NCBI GenBank assembly: GCA_030432455.1
Contig: JAUIHC010000060.1
Coordinates: 1-11,325 of the forward strand
Direction: 5' to 3'
Source of the DNA: Phycisphaerae bacterium
GTDB lineage: Bacteria; Planctomycetota; Phycisphaerae; Phycisphaerales; SM1A02
DNA: 11,325 bases
Below, piece after piece: positions 6,790 to 11,325 of this stretch. The notes beneath the pieces were generated by a model, which was given only the letters and a program-made list of their open reading frames with translations, made no database searches and was not told the DNA's origin. The translations under genes and the position numbers were made by a program. The number at the start of each line of letters is the position of its first letter. The stretch's first letter is position 1.

Positions 6790-8250
6790 TCAGCCGCCGA
6801 GTTCCTTGAGGAGGGCGTCGACTTCCTTCCGCTTCGCGCGGATGTCGCGGTAGCCGATGTCCTTCCGGACGATCGCGGAGCAGATCTCGGCCGCCTCGCG
6901 GGCATCCTCCATCGAGTTCGTCTCGCGGGCGAGGTCGATCAGCGACAGCATCAGGTCGTAGCGGATCGGCATCTCCCGCTCCTTCTCGGCACCATCGGTG
7001 TAGCCGAGGGCCTCGCGGAACTCGCCGACCGCCTCCTGATGCCAGCCCTCGTGCGAGAAGCACTTGCCGAGCATGTGCGTCGCGCGGGTGCGGTACTTGG
7101 CCTCGTCCTTGCACTGCTGGAACATGGCCATCGCGTCCTCGTAGTTCCCGCGCTCGTACTCGATGAGTCCGAGCTCGAACTTGATTCCGCGATCGGTCGG
7201 ATACTTCGACACCCGTTCCCCGAACTCCGCGGCCCGGAGGGCCAGCAGTTCGGCCTTGAGGGCGACGGTCTCCTCGCTCTCGGGAGCGGTCTCCACCAGC
7301 GTGCGGAGCCGCTTGGACATGCGGGACATCCGAACATCGCCGGCCGCCATGCGGAAGCGGTACTGGCCCGTGGTCTCGAAGCCCTTCATGTACACCTCGA
7401 CCGCGAGGGCGTCCTCCTCGGCCTTGTCCGTCCGTCGCAGGAGCTGGGCGTACTTGTTGACCGCCTCGGGCGAATCGGGGGTCGCCTCGAACTCGGCCTT
7501 CGCCCGGTCGAGGGCGCGTTCGGCGCTGGCACCGCCGGCGAGGGAGTTCTCGTCCTCGAGTGCGGCCTGCTCGTCGGCGTTCTTGATGAGCTTGCGGAAG
7601 TCACCGGTGCCGCCGGAGCCGGACTGGCCGAAGCCGCCTTCGGACATCGCCCGCTGAGCGCTGAGTTCGTTGAGCTGGGAGATGAGGTCGCTGTCGGAAG
7701 GATCGATCGCGATCGCCTTCTCGGCCGCCGCGAACGCCTCCTTCCAGGCATCGACCTCCACGAAGAGGTCCTTGCCCTGGATCCAGAGGGCCTTGGTCTG
7801 CTTCTTCGCCTTGCCGATCATGGCGAAGATCCTCGGGGCGAGCCACTGACCGAACGGCTTCTCCTCCACGCGGGCCACCGCCTGCAGGAGCTTGAAGGCG
7901 ATCTGGAGATTGTTCAGATCCTTCGCCCATGCGAACTCGTACGCCGCCATCCGATCCGCGGGGTTCGGCCCGTCGATCGCCTTGACTTCCTTGCCCGCGG
8001 CAGGCTTGCCGCCGGACTGGAGGTAGCGGATGCCCGCCTCGTAGAGCGCCTGGTGCGCGTCCATGTTCGACGGGTCGAACCGAAGACCGCGGGCGAAGAG
8101 CTCGATCGCGTACGAGTAGTTGCCGGTCTGAGCCGCGGTGCGGGCGTGCTCGAAGAACTTGGCGGCCTTGAGGGGCTCGGGTTGCCAGCCCGCCGACGAG
8201 TCGGCCGAGGTCTGGTCGTCGGTCTTCTTCTTCTTGCCGAACAGGGCCAC
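6790..8250 (-). CDS. Cytoplasmic TPR-repeat protein of unknown function
   Basis: 486 residues from GTG 8250 to TGA. The start is set by a clear Shine-Dalgarno, GAGGAG at 8257-8262, six bases upstream. The N-terminus is Lys-rich (ALFGKKKK) without a signal peptide or membrane helix. TPR-like helix pairs are visible at about 28-70 (AAKFFEHARTAAQTGNYSYA then ALYEAGIRYLQ), 150-205 (AFAAAEKAIAIDPSDSDLI), 235-290 and 340-450 (FELGLIEYERGNYEDAMAMF, ATHMLGKCFSHEGWHQEAV). A Gly/Ser-rich stretch at about 205-217 separates the halves, and a charged helix (DIRAKRKEVDALLKELGG) ends the protein. It is the first gene of the likely TPR-kdsB-pyrG unit. TPRs mediate protein contacts; no partner can be named. 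It resembles large TPR proteins common in planctomycetes, but I do not recognise a named family. Confidence 0.85.
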   Translation of the reverse strand: MALFGKKKKTDDQTSADSSAGWQPEPLKAAKFFEHARTAAQTGNYSYAIELFARGLRFDPSNMDAHQALYEAGIRYLQSGGKPAAGKEVKAIDGPNPADRMAAYEFAWAKDLNNLQIAFKLLQAVARVEEKPFGQWLAPRIFAMIGKAKKQTKALWIQGKDLFVEVDAWKEAFAAAEKAIAIDPSDSDLISQLNELSAQRAMSEGGFGQSGSGGTGDFRKLIKNADEQAALEDENSLAGGASAERALDRAKAEFEATPDSPEAVNKYAQLLRRTDKAEEDALAVEVYMKGFETTGQYRFRMAAGDVRMSRMSKRLRTLVETAPESEETVALKAELLALRAAEFGERVSKYPTDRGIKFELGLIEYERGNYEDAMAMFQQCKDEAKYRTRATHMLGKCFSHEGWHQEAVGEFREALGYTDGAEKEREMPIRYDLMLSLIDLARETNSMEDAREAAEICSAIVRKDIGYRDIRAKRKEVDALLKELGG

Positions 8251-8256
8251 GCGGCG

Positions 8257-8262
8257 CTCCTC
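8257..8262 (-). promoter_or_regulatory. Shine-Dalgarno deciding the GTG start of the TPR gene
   Basis: GAGGAG on the minus strand, six bases before GTG 8250. It is the clearest ribosome binding site in the minus-strand block; the genes downstream of it (kdsB, pyrG, AsmA-like, lipoprotein) show none. Confidence 0.75.
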
Positions 8263-8288
8263 AATGCGTCGGGGGGGACGGTCGTCGC

Positions 8289-8308
8289 GTCGCCGACCGG
8301 ACGGCGAC
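8289..8308 (-). other. 7-bp hairpin in the TPR gene 5' leader
   Basis: GTCGCCG (8289-8295) pairs with CGGCGAC (8302-8308) around a six-base loop, between the candidate promoter and the Shine-Dalgarno. No riboswitch family is recognised; it may be chance in GC-rich DNA. Confidence 0.25.
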
Positions 8309-8342
8309 CGACACGACCGACGGGGCCGAGCGGGAACGATCC

Positions 8343-8372
8343 AAGGTACCCGCCCGCCGGGAAGCGGGTCAA
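8343..8372 (-). promoter_or_regulatory. Candidate promoter for the TPR-kdsB-pyrG operon
   Basis: Minus strand: TTGACC (8367-8372), 18-base spacer, TACCTT (8343-8348). The -35 matches five of six consensus bases; the -10 keeps the TA...T frame. A start near 8336 gives a leader of about 85 bases before GTG 8250. It lies in the divergent gap with def. Confidence 0.4.
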
Positions 8373-8409
8373 TGCCGCGGATTCGCGGGGACGGTCACGG
8401 CGATCCGAC

Positions 8410-8415
8410 TACCAT
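8410..8415 (+). promoter_or_regulatory. Possible -10 box for the def-fmt operon
   Basis: TACCAT in the 228-base divergent gap, 63 bases before the def start, is identical to the -10 box proposed for tRNA-Met. No convincing -35 lies 15-19 bases upstream, so the call is tentative. The rest of the gap holds only the TPR promoter, its leader hairpin and Shine-Dalgarno; nothing else was seen. Confidence 0.25.
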
Positions 8416-8478
8416 CCGCCTTCGGCTCCGCGTGGCGTGCGGATCCCGGATTCCGACTTCGGCAGGCGAACAGACGAC

Positions 8479-9009
8479 GTGAACCATCCTTCGCTCGAGA
8501 TTCATCGCTATCCCCATCCGGTCCTCGCCCGACGGGCGGAGCCGGTCGAGTCGATCGACGACGAGCTGCGGGGGCTGGTGACCGCCATGATCGAGACGAT
8601 GTACGCGGCGGATGGCGTCGGACTCGCGGCCCCGCAGATCGGCATCTCCCGACGACTCTTCGTGGCGGATCCGAGGCGGACCGAGGATCCCGAGCCGCAG
8701 GTCTTCATCAACCCCGAGATCCGGCTCGAGGGCGATCTCGTCCCGTTCGAGGAGGGATGTCTGAGCATCCCCGACGTCCGCGTCACCGTGCGTCGCCCCG
8801 AGGTCGCGACCATCGTCGCCACCGGGCTCGACGGCGAGCGGTTCGAACTGACCGACGACGACTTCGCGGCACGGGTCTGGCAGCACGAGTTCGATCATCT
8901 CGACGGCGTGCTGATCGTGGACCGCATGTCGCCGCGCGACCGGCTGGCCCATCGCCGCACGCTCAAGGAGATGCGGGCGGCCTTCGAGTCCGGCGACCGG
9001 GGAGCCTGA
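8479..9009 (+). CDS. def: Peptide deformylase
   Basis: Removes the formyl group from the N-terminal Met of new proteins at the ribosome exit; a ferrous/zinc metallohydrolase. 176 residues from GTG 8479. All three family motifs are intact: GVGLAAPQ at 46-53, EGCLS at 92-96 (metal ligand Cys94) and QHEFDH at 135-140 (ligands His136 and His140, catalytic Glu137). The frame is open far upstream, but the fold begins with LEIHRYPHPVLARRAEPV, as in other deformylases, and no ATG lies close by, so the GTG is chosen. The Shine-Dalgarno is not obvious. The length is close to E. coli Def (169). fmt follows after five bases, the classical pairing of the add-formyl and remove-formyl enzymes. Confidence 0.96.
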   Translation: MNHPSLEIHRYPHPVLARRAEPVESIDDELRGLVTAMIETMYAADGVGLAAPQIGISRRLFVADPRRTEDPEPQVFINPEIRLEGDLVPFEEGCLSIPDVRVTVRRPEVATIVATGLDGERFELTDDDFAARVWQHEFDHLDGVLIVDRMSPRDRLAHRRTLKEMRAAFESGDRGA

Positions 9010-9014
9010 CCTTC

Positions 9015-10004
9015 ATGCGCATCGCGTTTCTCGGATCCGGCGCCTTCGGCCTGCCGACCCTCGAGGCGATCGCCTCGGTGCACGAGGTGCCGCTGGTCGT
9101 CTCCCAGCCCGATCGCCCGGCCGGGCGAGGGCGACGCGACACGCCGACGCCGATCTCCGAGCGGGTGCTCGCCGATCGGGAACGCGGCGACGGCCCGTTC
9201 GTCTCGACGATCCTGCTCCGCACCGACGACATCAACTCGGAGGAGTCCCGGGCGGTTCTCGACGAGACGGCGCCCGACGCGCTGGTCGTCATCGCCTTCG
9301 GTCAGAAGATCGGTCCTGCGGTCCTCGACGGTCGCTTCGCGGTGAACCTGCACGCCTCGGTGCTCCCGCGGTGGCGGGGGGCGGCGCCGATCAACCGGGC
9401 GATGATGGCGGGCGACCCGACCACCGGGGTCAGTGTCATCTCGCTCGCCGAACGGATGGACGCCGGGGATGTGCATGCCGTCCGCACGACCGCGATCGAT
9501 CCCGCCGAGACCGCCGGGGAGCTGCACGATCGACTGGCCGAGCTCGGGCCGGACGCGGTGCTCGAGGTTCTGGAACGATTCGGCCGGGGCGAGGTCCGGG
9601 TCGAGCCGCAGGACGACGCGCTCGCGACCCGGGCGGCCAAGCTCGGGCGGGCGGACGCGACCGTCGACTTCGCGGCGGCCGCCGACGCGGTCCGATCCCG
9701 GATCCACGGTCTCGTGCCCTGGCCGGGGTGCGAGGTCGAGGTCGAGGGGCCGGCGGGAGCCCCGGCGCCGATCGAGCGACTGAGACTGCATCGGGTCGAG
9801 GTCGTGTCGCTGCCGCCCGACTCCGCGACCGAGCCCGGCACGGTCGATGCCGACGGCACGGTCGTCTGCGATGGCGGCGGGGTGCGACTCCTCGCGGTGC
9901 AGGCCCCGGGCGGGCGGGTCCTCGACTGGGAGAGCTTCCGGCGGGGTCGGACCCTGCCCCCGGGCACCAGGCTGCGACCGCGTTCGGGGGAGTCGAGACG
10001 ATGA
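9015..10004 (+). CDS. fmt: Methionyl-tRNA formyltransferase
   Basis: Transfers a formyl group from 10-formyl-tetrahydrofolate to initiator Met-tRNA. 329 residues (E. coli 315). The N-terminal Rossmann-type domain starts IAFLGSGAFGLPTLEAI, followed by SQPDRPAGRGRR at 30-41, ALVVIAFGQKI, NLHASVLPRWRGAAPI from 111 and AERMDAGDV. The catalytic trio Asn111, His113 and Asp149 corresponds to E. coli Asn106, His108 and Asp144. The C-terminal tRNA-binding OB-like domain is recognisable from about residue 210 (RIHGLVPWPGCEV, LLAVQAPGGRVLDWESFRRG). The start ATG 9015 follows def by five bases, with a GGGGAG about ten bases upstream. Its TGA overlaps the next gene's ATG in ATGA, suggesting coupled translation. 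The ORF can be extended 5' into def, but that part is out-of-frame shadow. Confidence 0.97.
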   Translation: MRIAFLGSGAFGLPTLEAIASVHEVPLVVSQPDRPAGRGRRDTPTPISERVLADRERGDGPFVSTILLRTDDINSEESRAVLDETAPDALVVIAFGQKIGPAVLDGRFAVNLHASVLPRWRGAAPINRAMMAGDPTTGVSVISLAERMDAGDVHAVRTTAIDPAETAGELHDRLAELGPDAVLEVLERFGRGEVRVEPQDDALATRAAKLGRADATVDFAAAADAVRSRIHGLVPWPGCEVEVEGPAGAPAPIERLRLHRVEVVSLPPDSATEPGTVDADGTVVCDGGGVRLLAVQAPGGRVLDWESFRRGRTLPPGTRLRPRSGESRR

Positions 10005-10723
10005 CGGTCACCGCCGGGATCGGTCGTCGCCTCGGCGAGATGGCGGCCACCTTGTGGGATCTCCTCGGGCTCGCCGATCCGGATCGCGACGGCCCGGAGA
10101 CGACGACGGATGCCCCGGGGATCGAGCCCGTCACGACGACGAGGGCGACGGTCACGACCACCACGACCACGACCACGACCGCGGAGATCGTGGTCGCCCG
10201 TCCCCCGAGCGCGGCGGGGCGGACCGTCGGCCGCCGCGCCGGAGGCGGTGCCATGCAGGCCCGCTACGACGCGCTGGTTCGCGAGATGAAGCAGGCGTAC
10301 GGCGTCCGGGTGGTGCGATGGAGGTCCAGCACCAGCGGGTGCGCCTGGCAGGTCCATTACGCCGACGGGTCCACCGCCCGGCTGATCGAGTCGCCGTACC
10401 CCCGCGGTCCGATGAGCTGCGCGGTGTTCCTGCACGAGATCGGTCACCACGCGATCGGCTTCGGGACCTACCGACCGCGGTGTCTTGAGGAGTACCACGC
10501 GTGGCGATGGTCGTTCGAGGCGATGATCGCGGGGGGCTTCAATGTCACCGAGGCGGTCCGCCGACGACGCGACGAGGCGCTGCACTACGCGATCCGCAAG
10601 GCGGCCCGTCGCGGGCTCAAGCGACTTCCGGTCGAACTGGCCCCGTTCGTCCCGGTGCCCGACCGCGGACGATCACCGCTTCCGGCCCTCTTGCCGCCCT
10701 CCTCGGCGGACGATGCCGCATGA
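10001..10723 (+). CDS. Small HEIGHH zincin-like protein of unknown function, fmt-linked
   Basis: 240 residues. The N-terminal ~84 are low complexity, with an Asp/Pro/Thr linker containing nine consecutive Thr (52-60). The C-terminal domain (about 85-210) holds HEIGHH at 145-150, giving a zincin HExxH with His145, Glu146 and His149. It is followed at 163-168 by EEYHAW, which could supply the third zinc ligand (Glu163, Glu164 or His166). The layout FLHEIGHH then Glu recalls ImmA/IrrE- and gluzincin-type active sites, but no known family is recognised. No signal peptide or membrane helix is seen, so it is probably cytoplasmic. ATG 10001 overlaps the fmt stop (ATGA) and has GGGGGAG (9986-9992) eight bases upstream. 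A second ATG at 10253 has its own GGAGG and would yield only the folded domain. Placement after def and fmt hints at work on new proteins or translation, which is inference only. Confidence 0.82.
   Translation: MTVTAGIGRRLGEMAATLWDLLGLADPDRDGPETTTDAPGIEPVTTTRATVTTTTTTTTTAEIVVARPPSAAGRTVGRRAGGGAMQARYDALVREMKQAYGVRVVRWRSSTSGCAWQVHYADGSTARLIESPYPRGPMSCAVFLHEIGHHAIGFGTYRPRCLEEYHAWRWSFEAMIAGGFNVTEAVRRRRDEALHYAIRKAARRGLKRLPVELAPFVPVPDRGRSPLPALLPPSSADDAA
10154..10180 (+). repeat. ACGACC repeats coding a nine-Thr linker
   Basis: One ACGACC, one ACC and three further tandem ACGACC units encode Thr52-Thr60 of the HEIGHH protein. They use alternating ACG and ACC codons and likely arose by slippage. They separate a disordered N-terminal part from the predicted metal-binding domain. 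Confidence 0.7.
10241..10255 (+). promoter_or_regulatory. Internal ribosome binding site and ATG in the HEIGHH gene
   Basis: GGAGG at 10241-10245 stands seven bases before an in-frame ATG (10253-10255, codon 85). This is as good a start signal as that at 10001. Initiation here would give a 156-residue protein with only the folded zincin domain. Confidence 0.4.
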
Positions 10724-10794
10724 TCGGACCCTGAACGGGGGCATGGGACCCGGTCGGGCTCGAATCGGCGGCTCGCCCGACCGATCTCCCCGGC

Positions 10795-11325
10795 ATGCGC
10801 CCGAACCCCGATCGCGATCGACATGCCGGCGTGACGATCTCGGGGCGGACGCTCACCTTCGAGCGTCGGCCGAGGCCGTGGATCGTGGATGTCGTGCGGG
10901 TTCTCGGGCGTCGCGAGCGACGGTGGATCCTGCGTCGCATCGTGCACGAGGTCCTCGGCGACCCGCGGCCGGGGACGGTCGCGGTGCTGGCCGCGACGGG
11001 GCTCGGGGCGAGGATCATCCTGCCCTTCGCCCGCGGATTCCCCCTGTCCCGGCACGAGCCGACGATGGCCACGCTCCTGATGATCGGGGCGGTGCTGGCG
11101 GCCGTCGCGGCCGCGTGGTGGACGAGGATCGCCCTCGACGCCCTCGTCCAGCATCTGCTCGTCCTGCGGCGATGCGGTCGCTGTGCCCATCCCGCACCTG
11201 ACCGCGGCCCTCTGAGCGGCGAACACGCCCCGTTCGCCTGTCGGTCGTGGCGATGCACCGAGTGCGGCTCGGAGTGGGTCGCCGCCGGGGCCTTCCCCGA
11301 TGCGGAGACCAGGCGCGACGCCGCG
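10795..11325 (+). CDS. Membrane protein with Cys-rich zinc-ribbon-like motif, 3' end outside window
   Basis: 177 residues are visible from ATG 10795 and the frame is still open at the window edge. Two hydrophobic segments, about 61-79 (TVAVLAATGLGARIILPFA) and 92-109 (ending in AAVAAAWW), suggest two membrane passes separated by a short polar turn (RGFPLSRHEPT). A Cys cluster follows: CGRC at 127-130, then Cys149, Cys154 and Cys157 in CRSWRCTECGSEW. CxxC...CxxCG arrangements bind zinc, and short CxxCG ribbons beside membrane helices are frequent in planctomycete proteins of unknown role. The N-terminus is Arg-rich (RRPRPWIVDVVRVLGRRERRW). The in-frame stop at 10732 limits upstream extension. 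No good Shine-Dalgarno is seen, and GTG 10831 is a possible alternative start. It lies 71 bases after the HEIGHH gene in the same direction, so operon membership is possible. I do not recognise the family. Confidence 0.65.
   Translation, partial: MRPNPDRDRHAGVTISGRTLTFERRPRPWIVDVVRVLGRRERRWILRRIVHEVLGDPRPGTVAVLAATGLGARIILPFARGFPLSRHEPTMATLLMIGAVLAAVAAAWWTRIALDALVQHLLVLRRCGRCAHPAPDRGPLSGEHAPFACRSWRCTECGSEWVAAGAFPDAETRRDAA

Noticed and set aside
3972..6809. A 945-codon plus-strand open frame antisense to pyrG and kdsB
   Set aside because: It lies opposite two unmistakable enzymes, its translation has no recognisable domain, and it is rich in repetitive Val/Asp/Arg/Gly, as expected from GC-rich antisense frames.
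6774..6905. Upstream ATG extension of kdsB to 6905
   Set aside because: It would overlap the TPR gene by more than 100 bases with Arg/Ser-rich sequence and exceed the family length; GTG 6773 fits precisely.
6697..8478. Long upstream extension of the def frame across the TPR gene
   Set aside because: The extension is antisense to the TPR gene; the deformylase fold starts at GTG 8479.
10720..10734. ATGA-coupled mini-ORF (four codons) after the HEIGHH gene
   Set aside because: Too short to support as a gene; the next real frame starts at 10795.
10585..11258. Two 213-codon minus-strand frames at the right end
   Set aside because: They lie opposite the HEIGHH and Cys-rich membrane genes and have Arg/Pro/Gly shadow composition.

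Overview
The window reads as chromosomal DNA from a high-GC, Gram-negative-type bacterium, most likely Planctomycetota and probably Phycisphaerae. The lineage is inferred. It rests on a kdsB-pyrG pair (also seen in chlamydiae of the same superphylum), a TPR/VCBS/ASPIC lipoprotein, an AsmA-like protein, a Cys-rich CxxCG membrane protein and strong GC bias. Nearly every base is used. Apart from the 228-base divergent gap at 8251-8478, no intergenic stretch exceeds about 95 bases, and none reaches 300. I see no mobile element, CRISPR array, integrase or phage gene.

Left block, minus strand, transcription right to left from about 8340. A cytoplasmic TPR protein (6790-8250) is followed by kdsB (6033-6773) and pyrG (4029-5942), then an elongator-type tRNA-Met (3861-3934), an AsmA-like membrane-anchored protein (2047-3783) and a TPR + VCBS + ASPIC/UnbV lipoprotein that leaves the window at base 1. 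KdsB uses CTP to activate Kdo for lipopolysaccharide, and PyrG makes CTP, so supply and demand sit side by side. The AsmA-like protein and the lipoprotein are envelope proteins, so an envelope theme runs through the block. Candidate promoters lie before the TPR gene, before the tRNA and immediately before pyrG. The lipoprotein gene runs off the window edge and is easy to miss because a large wrong-frame ORF overlaps its 5' end.

Right block, plus strand, from 8479. Peptide deformylase (def), methionyl-tRNA formyltransferase (fmt), a small protein with an HEIGHH zinc-protease motif, and a partial membrane protein with a zinc-ribbon-like Cys cluster. Spacing is tight: 5 bases between def and fmt, and an ATGA overlap between fmt and the HEIGHH gene. 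Fmt formylates initiator Met-tRNA and Def removes the formyl group from new proteins. The HEIGHH protein is the least understood gene here and the best candidate for new biology.

Other points of interest: the CTP synthase has a substituted KxDPYxN-type motif and a roughly 64-residue N-terminal extension, and the leader just upstream of pyrG has an extremely C-rich, G-poor sense strand. Long open frames antisense to pyrG, kdsB, the AsmA-like gene and the lipoprotein gene are GC-driven shadows and were left out.
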